From an uncultured Eubacteriales bacterium (GTDB lineage: Bacteria; Bacillota; Clostridia; Oscillospirales; Acutalibacteraceae): 32,878 nucleotides of DNA. Every line of letters starts with the position of its first letter. Position 1 is the stretch's first letter. Location of the stretch: positions 1-32,878 of the forward strand of contig ONJD01000013.1 of NCBI GenBank assembly GCA_900317985.1, written 5' to 3'. Shown here in pieces: positions 17,240 through 24,076 of the stretch. The translations under genes were made by a program, and so were the position numbers. The notes beneath the pieces are model-generated. The model made no database searches and had not been told where the DNA came from. It saw nothing but the letters and a program-made list of their open reading frames with translations.

Positions 17240-17274
17240 CGTCTTTTTCGGTCATCGGAGAGAGTCTTTCTTTA

Positions 17275-17303
17275 TTGAAATCAATTATCTATTATGGTAA
17301 AAT
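17275..17303 (+). promoter_or_regulatory. Promoter of the EF-G-like gene
   Basis: TTGAAA at 17275-17280, 17-base spacer, TAAAAT at 17298-17303, with extended -10 TGG at 17295-17297. Predicted leader about 85 bases. Confidence 0.88.
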
Positions 17304-17325
17304 CGACATAAGCGTTTGCGAAAAC

Positions 17326-17359
17326 GGGGGCATTTTTGTGGAATTTATCCATCGCCCCA
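17326..17359 (+). promoter_or_regulatory. GC-rich leader element in the EF-G-like gene
   Basis: GGGGGC at 17326-17331 can pair with GCCCC at 17354-17358 around a loop of about 22 bases. The 3' part, CCATCGCCCCA (17349-17359), is identical to 11 bases in the nitroreductase leader. Confidence 0.45.
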
Positions 17360-17395
17360 CTATATCTTGTATTTTAGACCGAGGAGGAATCCAAT

Positions 17396-19462
17396 ATGAA
17401 AACCTATAACTCTAACAACATACGCAACATTGCGGTTGCGGGTCATGCCGGACGGGGCAAAACCACCCTGTGCGAAGCCATGCTGTACACGGCAGGCGCC
17501 ACCAAGCGCTTCGGCAAAGTGGCAGACGGTTCCACCGTCATGGACTATGACCCGGAGGAGAAGAAACGTCAGGCGTCCCTGCAGAGCGCCGTTGCATGCC
17601 TTGAGTGGAATGACGTCAAAATCAATCTGATAGATACTCCCGGTCTTTTCGATTTCGCCGGCGGACTTTCCGAAGCGGCTCGTGCCGCAGGCTGCATGCT
17701 CATCGTGATGGACGCAGAGCGCAACACCTATGACGTCGGTGCCGAGAAGGCATTCAACGCTGCCGAGACCCGGAACCTTTCCAAGATCTTCGTCATCAAC
17801 AAGACCGACGCCGAGAACGCGAACTTCGGCAACGTCTTCGAGCTGATGCAGGAAGTCCACGGCAACAAACTGTGCCCCGTCGTCGTCCCGCTGATCGAAG
17901 AGGGCGCGGTCCGTTACCTCGTCAACCTGTCCCAGAACAAGTGCTACGAGTACAAGGACGGCAAGTCGGTCGAAGTCGACATGCCCGAGTCCGACAAGCT
18001 CGACACCTACAGAGACATGTTCAATGAAGCTGTCGCCACCACCAGCGACGAGCTCATGGAGAAATATTTCGAAGGCGAGCCCTTCACCGAAGTCGAAGCG
18101 CTGACCGGCCTTCTCGAAGGCGTCACCAACGGCGAGATCTACCCGGTCTATGCCTGCGCCGCCGACAAGCTCGAAGGCATCGACCAGCTGCTGAACGGTA
18201 TCGCGAACCTCGGCCCGAGCGCCACTTCCAAGACCGGTGAGACCGCCGTCGACAAGAACGGCAACGAAGTCGAGCTGCCCTGCGACCCGAACGGTCCGCT
18301 CGCAGCCATCTGCTTCAAGACCATCGCCGACCCGTTCGTCGGCAAGATGTCCTTCATCAAAGTCGTTTCCGGCACCATCAATGCCGATACCCCCTGCTAC
18401 TGCGCACGCACCGGCGAGTCCGAGCGCATGGGCAAGATCTCCATCCCGCACGGCGGCACGCTGGAGGACAGCAAAGAGATCACCGCGGGCGACATCGCCG
18501 TCGTCACGAAGCTCACCGGCATCAAGACCGGCGACACCATCACCTCGGCATCCAACCCGCTGACCCTGAAGGGCCTCACCGTCCCGACTCCGTGCTACTC
18601 CCTCGCGGTCTCCGCGAAGAAGAAGGGCGAAGAGGACAAGATCGCGTCCGGCCTTGCCCGTCTGATGGAAGAAGACCCGACCATCTCCTTCGGCACCAAC
18701 AAGGAGACCAAGGAGCAGGTCCTCTCCGGCCAGGGCGAACAGCACATCGACTTCATCGTCGGCAAACTGAAGAGCAAATTCGGCGTCGACGTCGAACTGA
18801 GCGCTCCGAAAGTCGCCTATCGCGAAGCCATCCGCAAGACCGTCCAGGTCCAGGGCAAACATAAGAAACAGTCCGGCGGCCACGGCCAGTACGGCGACGT
18901 CTGGATCCGCTTCGAGCCCACCACCGAGCCCGGCCTCCAGTTCTCCGAGGAAGTCTTCGGCGGCTCTGTCCCGAAGAACTACTTCCCGGCCGTTGAAAAA
19001 GGCCTTCAGGACTCCATCGAGAAGGGCGTTCTCGCCGGCTACCCGATGGTCGGTCTGAAAGCCGTCCTGTACGATGGTTCCTACCATCCGGTCGACTCCT
19101 CCGAAATGGCCTTCAAGACCGCCGCGTCCCTGGCCTACAAGAAGGGTGTCGCCGAAGCCGACCCGGTCCTCCTTGAGCCGATCCTCAACGTGGACATCAC
19201 CGTTCCCGACGAGAACATGGGCGACATCATGGGCGATGTCACCAAGCGTCGCGGCCGTGTCCTCGGCATGGAACCGGTCGAAGGCTCCAGAGGTCTCCAG
19301 AAGCTGACCGCTGAAGTCCCGGAAGCGGAACTCTCCGACTTCCCGACCATGCTTCGTTCCACCACGAAGGGCCGCGGTTCCTTCCTGACCTCCTTTGCGC
19401 GTTACGAGGAAGTTCCCGCGAACGTCGCTCAGAAGATCATCGACGAGGCCAACGCCGAATAA
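17396..19462 (+). CDS. Elongation factor G paralogue lacking the catalytic histidine
   Basis: Translation-factor GTPase of 688 residues with all five EF-G domains. The P-loop is GHAGRGKTT at 16-24 (canonical EF-G has GHIDAGKTT), switch II is DTPGLFDF at 80-87 where EF-G has DTPGHVDF, so the GTPase histidine is Leu84, and the base-recognition motif is NKTD at 135-138. Domain IV keeps GGHGQYGDVWIRFEP and the GYPMVGLKAVLYDGSYHPVD block, and domain V ends normally. These differences match the EF-G-like (FusA2) subfamily, distinct from housekeeping FusA, which sits with rpsL-rpsG and tufA. It is a single gene with strong promoter, structured leader and AGGAGG site. Likely ribosome-associated; reduced or absent GTP hydrolysis is inferred from Leu84. 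Confidence 0.9.
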   Translation: MKTYNSNNIRNIAVAGHAGRGKTTLCEAMLYTAGATKRFGKVADGSTVMDYDPEEKKRQASLQSAVACLEWNDVKINLIDTPGLFDFAGGLSEAARAAGCMLIVMDAERNTYDVGAEKAFNAAETRNLSKIFVINKTDAENANFGNVFELMQEVHGNKLCPVVVPLIEEGAVRYLVNLSQNKCYEYKDGKSVEVDMPESDKLDTYRDMFNEAVATTSDELMEKYFEGEPFTEVEALTGLLEGVTNGEIYPVYACAADKLEGIDQLLNGIANLGPSATSKTGETAVDKNGNEVELPCDPNGPLAAICFKTIADPFVGKMSFIKVVSGTINADTPCYCARTGESERMGKISIPHGGTLEDSKEITAGDIAVVTKLTGIKTGDTITSASNPLTLKGLTVPTPCYSLAVSAKKKGEEDKIASGLARLMEEDPTISFGTNKETKEQVLSGQGEQHIDFIVGKLKSKFGVDVELSAPKVAYREAIRKTVQVQGKHKKQSGGHGQYGDVWIRFEPTTEPGLQFSEEVFGGSVPKNYFPAVEKGLQDSIEKGVLAGYPMVGLKAVLYDGSYHPVDSSEMAFKTAASLAYKKGVAEADPVLLEPILNVDITVPDENMGDIMGDVTKRRGRVLGMEPVEGSRGLQKLTAEVPEAELSDFPTMLRSTTKGRGSFLTSFARYEEVPANVAQKIIDEANAE

Positions 19463-19477
19463 GCACACAATTGTCAG

Positions 19478-19506
19478 GAGCTCCGTCTTTTCGACGGAGC
19501 TCTTTT
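19478..19506 (+). terminator. Terminator of the EF-G-like gene
   Basis: GAGCTCCGTC / GACGGAGCTC hairpin with a TTTTC loop and TTTTGTG tail, about 15 bases after the stop. Confidence 0.92.
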
Positions 19507-19516
19507 GTGTTACAAT
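19488..19516 (+). promoter_or_regulatory. Extended -10 promoter of the flavodoxin-like gene
   Basis: TACAAT at 19511-19516 with TGT immediately before it (extended -10). The -35 position (TTTTCG, 19488-19493) is weak and falls in the loop of the preceding terminator. Confidence 0.55.
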
Positions 19517-19551
19517 GTGCGTTGGAATTGTGAATTACAGGAGGAACGGCA

Positions 19552-20082
19552 ATGCTGACAGCAGTCGTTTATACCGGGAACACCGGTTTTACCGAGAAAT
19601 ACGCGAACTGGGTGGCGAACCAGCTGAAGTGCGACCTCTTCCGGCTGGAAGACGTCTCCATCGACGACCTCAAACAGTACCCGCTCGTCGTCTACGGCGG
19701 CTGGGTCAAGGGCGGCATCATCCAGGGCCTCGACGAACTGCGGGGAAAGGTCCGCGGCAAGTACATCGTCTTCGCGGTCGGCGCGCTCCCGAAACGGGGC
19801 GGCGACGCGGTCGGGTTCCGGAAAAAGAACGGGCTCGAAGATGTCCCGACCTTCTATTTCGAAGGCGGCCTTCGCTGGTACCGTCTGACGGAAGGCCAGA
19901 AGGCGGCGCTCCTCATGTACAAGGAGACCCTTCAGATGTTCGACTACCACAAGCTGTCTTCCAACGAGAAGTTCTTCCTCAACAACATCGGCCGCACGTT
20001 CGACCACTCGAGTCTCGACGGCGTCAAAGAGCTGACGGACTTCCTCGAGTCCGAACGGGGCCAGAAACTGACGGCGGACTGA
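19552..20082 (+). CDS. Flavodoxin-domain protein
   Basis: Protein of 176 residues with a flavodoxin fold. The N-terminal FMN-phosphate loop is TGNTGFT at 8-14, followed by LVVYGGWVKGGIIQG and VFAVGALPK blocks that line the flavin in this family. It is longer than electron-transfer flavodoxins, with a C-terminal helical part (residues 120-176), and resembles flavodoxin-domain proteins related to protoporphyrinogen oxidase HemG, though that function is not implied. A GGAGGAA site lies upstream. Single gene, convergent with a TetR-type regulator across a shared terminator. The redox partner is unknown; the trxA-trxB operon is two genes away. Confidence 0.82.
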   Translation: MLTAVVYTGNTGFTEKYANWVANQLKCDLFRLEDVSIDDLKQYPLVVYGGWVKGGIIQGLDELRGKVRGKYIVFAVGALPKRGGDAVGFRKKNGLEDVPTFYFEGGLRWYRLTEGQKAALLMYKETLQMFDYHKLSSNEKFFLNNIGRTFDHSSLDGVKELTDFLESERGQKLTAD

Positions 20083-20104
20083 GCCGGCGGCACGTCATCA
20101 AACA

Positions 20105-20142
20105 GAAGAGACACATCGCGAACACGATGTGTCTCTTTTTTG
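20105..20142. terminator. Bidirectional terminator between flavodoxin and TetR-type genes
   Basis: Thirteen-bp stem AAGAGACACATCG / CGATGTGTCTCTT with a 6-base loop and a T-run, between convergent genes. Confidence 0.92.
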
Positions 20143-20150
20143 TGTGTGGA

Positions 20151-20744
20151 TCAGTAGTTCTCGATGGGGCGGGTGGGCTGGAGGATGGTGCAGAGCAGTT
20201 CGAAACTCTCCTTTTTGAAGTCGAACCCGCCGTCCAGCTGGGTCCACCGGATGTCGACGCCGATCGCGCTGTTATAGACCGCTTTGACGATGTGGAACGG
20301 ATCGGCCATGTTCTTGATCTCGCCCATGCGCTGCATCTTCCCGACGAGGGAGGTGAAGACCTTGACGGTCTCCGGCTGTTCGTTCGGGTCGTCCGAGAAG
20401 AAGTTGATCTGCTGGACGTTCTGCATGGAGATGGTGGCGAGGAGCTTCGGGCCGTAAGAGATGTGCCGTTCGATGTCGATCTTGAGCAGCTCCCAGAACT
20501 GTTCGAGCGGAGAATCGTACTCCAGCATGATCTCGGGGAAGCGGCGCTGCTTCTCGTCGTCGTCGGTAAAGTAGGTCTCGCCGAACACTTCGTCGCGGTT
20601 GTGGAAATAGAGGTAGAACGTGTTTTTGGAAATGCCGGCCTCTTCGCAGATCTCACGAACGGTCACGTTCGAGGGCCCGTTTTCCTTGGCCAGCTTGATG
20701 GATGCCAGGATGATGTTTTTGCGGGTGATTTCAGGTTTTCCCAT
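20151..20744 (-). CDS. TetR/AcrR-family transcriptional regulator
   Basis: DNA-binding repressor of 197 residues. The N-terminal helix-turn-helix is clear: ITRKNIILASIKLAKENG, then VTVREICEEAGISKNTFYLYF at about 27-47. The remaining residues form the variable all-helical ligand-binding and dimer domain. The start at 20744 follows AAGGAGG; the open frame continues upstream but without family similarity. It is transcribed alone from a promoter at 20787-20815, whose -10 region overlaps a possible operator (TGTAC-N14-GTACA), suggesting autorepression. The target genes are unknown; divergent control is not possible here because the upstream trxB gene is on the same strand. Confidence 0.88.
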   Translation of the reverse strand: MGKPEITRKNIILASIKLAKENGPSNVTVREICEEAGISKNTFYLYFHNRDEVFGETYFTDDDEKQRRFPEIMLEYDSPLEQFWELLKIDIERHISYGPKLLATISMQNVQQINFFSDDPNEQPETVKVFTSLVGKMQRMGEIKNMADPFHIVKAVYNSAIGVDIRWTQLDGGFDFKKESFELLCTILQPTRPIENY

Positions 20745-20770
20745 ATCTGCAGACCTCCTTCTGTCGAATC

Positions 20771-20794
20771 TGTACGTTACGCCATTATTGTACA
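20771..20794. promoter_or_regulatory. Candidate operator for the TetR-type regulator
   Basis: Inverted repeat TGTAC at 20771-20775 and GTACA at 20790-20794, separated by 14 bases. It covers the -10 box and expected start of the regulator's own promoter. Confidence 0.35.
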
Positions 20795-20815
20795 TGAAAA
20801 AATGGACAAATGCAA
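20787..20815 (-). promoter_or_regulatory. Promoter of the TetR-type gene
   Basis: On the minus strand TTGCAT (20815-20810), 17-base spacer, TACAAT (20792-20787), about 43 bases before the ATG. Confidence 0.7.
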
Positions 20816-20840
20816 GGAAATGCCCATTTTTGATGATATA

Positions 20841-20870
20841 AAAAGAAACTCCCGACCAGTGTCGGGAGTT
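20841..20870 (-). terminator. Terminator of the trxA-trxB operon
   Basis: AACTCCCGAC / GTCGGGAGTT stem with a four-base loop, followed on the minus strand by TTCTTTTTAT. It starts 14 bases after the trxB stop. Confidence 0.9.
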
Positions 20871-20883
20871 GTTATTGGGAGAT

Positions 20884-21822
20884 TTATCCTTTTGCCTTGG
20901 ATTCTTCGATATACTGTTGCGCAAACATCGACGAGACGGCGCCGTCCGCGGCGGCCGTGACGACCTGGCGCATGGGCTTCGTGCGGATGTCGCCGACGGC
21001 GAAGACACCGGGGACCGAGGTCCGAGTGGTCTCGTCGGCTTCGATGTAGCCGGAACCGTCCACGGCGACCGCTCCGTTCAGGAACCCGGTGTTCGGGACG
21101 CGGCCGACGGACACGAAGAGGGCTTCGGACTCGAGGAAGCGGGTCTCACCGGTCTTCACGTCTTTGACCGTGACGCCGCGGAAACCGCCTTCGACGTCGA
21201 CGCTCTCGACGACACTGTTCAGGACGGGTTCGATGTTCTCCGCCTCTGCCACGGCGTCGGCATAGAACTTCTCGGCGCGGTACTGGTCTCTGCGGTGGAT
21301 GAGGTAGACCTTTTCGCAGAGGCGGGAGAGCAGCAGCGCGTCTTCGAGCGCGGTGTTGCCGCCGCCGACGAGCGCGACCGTCTTGCCCTTGAACCGCATG
21401 CCGTCACAGGCGGCACAGTAGTGGATGCCTTTATCGGCGAGCGCGGCCTCGTTCGGAAGGCCGAGGGGTCTCGCGTTGGCGCCGGTGGCGATGACCACGC
21501 AGCGGGTCTCGTAATCGCCGGCGTCGGAGGTGTGGACGACTTTGATGTCGCCGTTCAGTTCGACGGACGTGACGGAAGTCAGTTCGGACTCGGCGCCGAA
21601 CTTCTCCGCCTGCTGCTGCATCTGGTCGCCCAGCGTGAAGCCGTCGATGCCCTCGTCGAAGCCGGGGTAGTTTTCAATGATCTCCGTCAGGGTCATCTGA
21701 CCGCCGGCGGACAGCTGCTCGAGCACGATGGTCTTGAGACCGGCACGCGCACAGTAAAGTGCCGAGGAGTAGCCGGCGGGGCCGCCGCCGATGACGACGA
21801 CGTCATAAATCTGTTCACTCAT
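20884..21822 (-). CDS. trxB: Thioredoxin reductase
   Basis: Low-molecular-weight NADPH thioredoxin reductase, 312 residues. FAD-binding loop GGGPAGY at 12-18, redox centre CAAC at 136-139 followed by DG (more common forms are CATC or CAVC), NADPH-binding GGGNTALEDA at about 153-162, and the C-terminal FAD motif VFAVGDIR. It reduces thioredoxin, very likely the product of trxA, which lies 14 bases upstream in the same operon. The ATG at 21822 follows GAGGTG. The two-gene organisation suggests matched production of reductase and substrate. Confidence 0.95.
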   Translation of the reverse strand: MSEQIYDVVVIGGGPAGYSSALYCARAGLKTIVLEQLSAGGQMTLTEIIENYPGFDEGIDGFTLGDQMQQQAEKFGAESELTSVTSVELNGDIKVVHTSDAGDYETRCVVIATGANARPLGLPNEAALADKGIHYCAACDGMRFKGKTVALVGGGNTALEDALLLSRLCEKVYLIHRRDQYRAEKFYADAVAEAENIEPVLNSVVESVDVEGGFRGVTVKDVKTGETRFLESEALFVSVGRVPNTGFLNGAVAVDGSGYIEADETTRTSVPGVFAVGDIRTKPMRQVVTAAADGAVSSMFAQQYIEESKAKG

Positions 21823-21836
21823 GGGAACACCTCAGA

Positions 21837-22169
21837 TCAAAGGCCGAGACCGTTGTGGATGAACTCGTCGATCGCCGCTTTGCTGGCGGGAGCCACGACT
21901 TTGTCCACGACATTGCCTTCTCCGTCGAGGAGGACGAAGGTGGGCAGGTATTCGATGTCGTATTTCTGCGCGATGGCCGGATCCTCATCGGTGTCGACCT
22001 TGCCGACGATGAGTTTGCCTTCATAGTCCGCCGCGACCTTGTCGAAGGACGGGGCGATGCGCTTGCAGTGCGGGCACCAGGTGGCCCAGAAGTCGACGAT
22101 GGCAGGGGTGCCGTTGCCGATGAGTTCCTGATAGTTATCGACGTTGATGACAGTTGCTTTGGTTGCCAT
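21837..22169 (-). CDS. trxA: Thioredoxin with a CPHC active site
   Basis: Thioredoxin-fold protein of 110 residues without a signal peptide. The active site is WCPHC (Cys32-Pro33-His34-Cys35) rather than the usual WCGPC, and the cis-proline loop YLPTF is present. CPHC is the sequence known from DsbA, where His raises the redox potential, so this thioredoxin may be more oxidising than classical TrxA; that is an inference. Operon with trxB supports a cytosolic, reductase-coupled role. Start at 22169 after AAAGGAG; promoter at 22221-22248. Confidence 0.9.
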   Translation of the reverse strand: MATKATVINVDNYQELIGNGTPAIVDFWATWCPHCKRIAPSFDKVAADYEGKLIVGKVDTDEDPAIAQKYDIEYLPTFVLLDGEGNVVDKVVAPASKAAIDEFIHNGLGL

Positions 22170-22220
22170 AATTGAGATCTCCTTTCGAAAAAGAAGGGGT
22201 TGATTTGTTTTGACACCTCC

Positions 22221-22248
22221 ATTATACCGATGAGAAACCGGAAGTCAA
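22221..22248 (-). promoter_or_regulatory. Promoter of trxA-trxB
   Basis: On the minus strand TTGACT (22248-22243), 16-base spacer, TATAAT (22226-22221). Close to consensus. Confidence 0.85.
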
Positions 22249-22465
22249 TAGGTTGAGCAAAAATAAATTGCATAAAATTTAATTGCGCGGCAAAATGGCC
22301 GGGAGCGCCCTGTTTTCCGCGTAAACACTTAAAGCAGTGCTATATATTTTCAAAAAATATAGTTTGTAATATAAAGCCTATTTTAAGAGCGGTTCTGTAA
22401 AATCTTAAATAAATCTGAAACGAAACCAATCGTATAAGAAATACTAAACAGGAGAGTCACCAGCT
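22249..22465 (+). promoter_or_regulatory. AT-rich upstream region of the lipid operon
   Basis: No gene is visible. Promoter candidates for the operon are TTGCAT-N17-CAAAAT starting near 22272 and an extended -10 TGC-TATATA at 22338-22346; neither is strong. An AT-rich imperfect hairpin (CTATA...TATAG) covers about 22340-22362. The ribosome binding site AGGAGAG lies before the ATG at 22466. Confidence 0.35.
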
Positions 22466-22867
22466 ATGAATCAGAAACCAAACCTGCACAGCGAGATCTC
22501 GCAGAGTCCGATGCGTACGAAGTCGTTCTTCGACAGCATCCGGTACGCGTTCAAAGGGATCGGATACGCGTTGAAGACCGAGCGCAACTGTAAGCTGTAC
22601 CTCGGCTTTCTCATCTTCTTTTTCGTGCTCAACCTCATTGTCGGTGTCAGCCTTCCGGGGCACATCGCCTATTTCATCTGCGCGTTCGGGGCCATTGCCG
22701 CGGAAATGATCAACACAGCGATCGAGCATATCTGCAACTATCTGACGACAGAGCTCGATGAAAACATCCGGCGGGCCAAAGATCTCGGCGCCGCCGCGGT
22801 CCTCGTGTGGGGCTTTGCCTATTTCCCGCTGGAAGGAGTGCTGCTATGGCTCGCCTTATCAAACTGA
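22466..22867 (+). CDS. dgkA: Diacylglycerol/undecaprenol kinase family protein
   Basis: Small integral membrane kinase of 133 residues with the Gram-positive DgkA fold: a cytoplasmic N-terminal stretch and amphipathic helix, then three membrane segments. The family signature is present: AEMINTAIEHICNYL followed by ENIRRAKDLGAAAVL, including the metal-binding Glu and the Asp. It phosphorylates a lipid alcohol with ATP; Gram-positive members prefer undecaprenol, Gram-negative ones diacylglycerol. As first gene of an operon with CDP-lipid, phosphatidylserine and phosphatidylethanolamine steps, it could supply the lipid phosphate for them. The 5' end has AGGAGAG. The N-terminal 20 residues are extra relative to compact DgkA. 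Confidence 0.88.
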   Translation: MNQKPNLHSEISQSPMRTKSFFDSIRYAFKGIGYALKTERNCKLYLGFLIFFFVLNLIVGVSLPGHIAYFICAFGAIAAEMINTAIEHICNYLTTELDENIRRAKDLGAAAVLVWGFAYFPLEGVLLWLALSN

Positions 22868-23448
22868 TGGGGAAAATGATCCTCAGCATGGTCTCCGTCG
22901 TCTTCGGCGGGGTTCTCAACATGCTGTTCGTGAAGACCCCGCTCTTCGGGAAGATCCGAAAACCGATCGACGGCGGCCGCAACTGGTCGGACGGCAGGCG
23001 CATCTTCGGCGAGAACAAGACGTATGCCGGGGTCGCCGGCATGACGGTCGGCACCATGGTGTCCCAGGTGTGTATGGGCCTTCTGCTCAAAGCACTCGGT
23101 CTGTCTCACCTCTCCGACGTCTACCGCCGCCATGAGAACACCGTGAAGTATAACGCTCTGGCCGGCGGCCTCTTCGGCTTTGCCTACGTTCTCTTTGAGC
23201 TGCCGAACAGCTTCTTGAAACGGCGCTTCGACATCCGCCCCGGCAATACGACGAAGACCGGCGGCCTGCTCGGCAAAGTGTTCTTCGTCATCGACCAGAT
23301 CGACTCCATGTTCGGAGTCATGGCAGTCCTCGCGCTGCTGTCCCCGATCGGCATCCTCAAATACTTTGGATACATCGCCCTCGGCGGCATCATCCACATC
23401 CTGACGAATCTCGGCATGATCAAGACCGGCATTCGGAAAAACCTGTAA
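22846..23448 (+). CDS. CarS-like CDP-lipid synthase (PF01864 type)
   Basis: Membrane protein of 200 residues related to CDP-archaeol synthase/CDP-diglyceride synthetase-like proteins. The signature is KPIDGG at 39-44, SDGRRIFGENKTYAG at about 48-62, which in the family binds metal and CTP. Four to five hydrophobic segments follow. The family transfers CMP from CTP to a phospholipid, giving the CDP-lipid needed by the next gene, a CDP-alcohol phosphatidyltransferase. Bacterial homologues exist but most bacteria use CdsA. Start 22846 is chosen for AAGGAG at 22833-22838; it overlaps the end of dgkA by 22 bases. Substrate (diacyl or ether lipid phosphate) unknown. Confidence 0.78.
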   Translation: MARLIKLMGKMILSMVSVVFGGVLNMLFVKTPLFGKIRKPIDGGRNWSDGRRIFGENKTYAGVAGMTVGTMVSQVCMGLLLKALGLSHLSDVYRRHENTVKYNALAGGLFGFAYVLFELPNSFLKRRFDIRPGNTTKTGGLLGKVFFVIDQIDSMFGVMAVLALLSPIGILKYFGYIALGGIIHILTNLGMIKTGIRKNL

Positions 23449-23463
23449 CAAAGGAGAATCGAC

Positions 23464-24075
23464 ATGAACGAAAAGAAATCTCTGTTCATCGGCGTGTGGA
23501 ACCTCGCCAACTTCGTGACGTGGCTCGGCATTGCGGCAGCGGTCGTGGCGATGTACTTCGCCCTCGCGGGAAACCCCCGGATCGCCATGCTGATCTTCAT
23601 CGCCTCCGGCCTCTGCGACCTCTTCGACGGCCGTGTCGCCCGCATGTTTGACCGCACCGAGGTGGAACAGGCCTTCGGCATCCAGCTCGACTCCTTCGCG
23701 GACACCGTCTCCTTTGTCGTGTTCCCGGCGGTCTTCCTGCTGACGCTGACGGCGGCTCCCTGGGCCGTGGTCCTCGCCATCCTGTACATCCTCGCCGGCA
23801 TCACCCGGCTCTGCTGGTTCGACATCACGACCGACGGCGACACGAAATACTTCGCCGGCGTCCCGGTCACCTATATGGCCCTGGTCCTGCCCCTCGCGTG
23901 GATCATCGTCCAGAGCATCGCGCTGTCGATCGCCCCGGTGGTCACGGCCGTCGTGCTCGGCGTCATGGGCATCCTGTTCATCGTAAACATCAAGGTCAAG
24001 AAGCCGGGCGGCATCTGGTACGCCATCTTCGGCGCGCTCGCGATCATCCTCGGCGTCCTGCTCCTGGTGCTGTAA
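23464..24075 (+). CDS. pssA: CDP-diacylglycerol--serine O-phosphatidyltransferase (PssA)
   Basis: Integral membrane enzyme of 203 residues of the CDP-alcohol phosphatidyltransferase family. The catalytic motif is DLFDGRVAR (Asp52, Asp55, Gly56, Arg60), Gly72, then LDSFAD with Asp76 and Asp80; the spacing between Arg60 and Gly72 is a few residues longer than the textbook pattern, as in some serine-specific type II enzymes. It exchanges CMP of a CDP-lipid for serine. Identity as serine transferase rests on the LDSFADTVSF form and on the phosphatidylserine decarboxylase one base downstream. AAAGGAG precedes the ATG. Confidence 0.88.
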   Translation: MNEKKSLFIGVWNLANFVTWLGIAAAVVAMYFALAGNPRIAMLIFIASGLCDLFDGRVARMFDRTEVEQAFGIQLDSFADTVSFVVFPAVFLLTLTAAPWAVVLAILYILAGITRLCWFDITTDGDTKYFAGVPVTYMALVLPLAWIIVQSIALSIAPVVTAVVLGVMGILFIVNIKVKKPGGIWYAIFGALAIILGVLLLVL

Positions 24076-24076
24076 G

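Noticed and set aside
17065..17409. A 114-codon plus-strand frame in the intergenic region before the EF-G-like gene.
   Set aside because: It runs across promoter, repeats and leader, has no ribosome binding site and no recognisable protein features.
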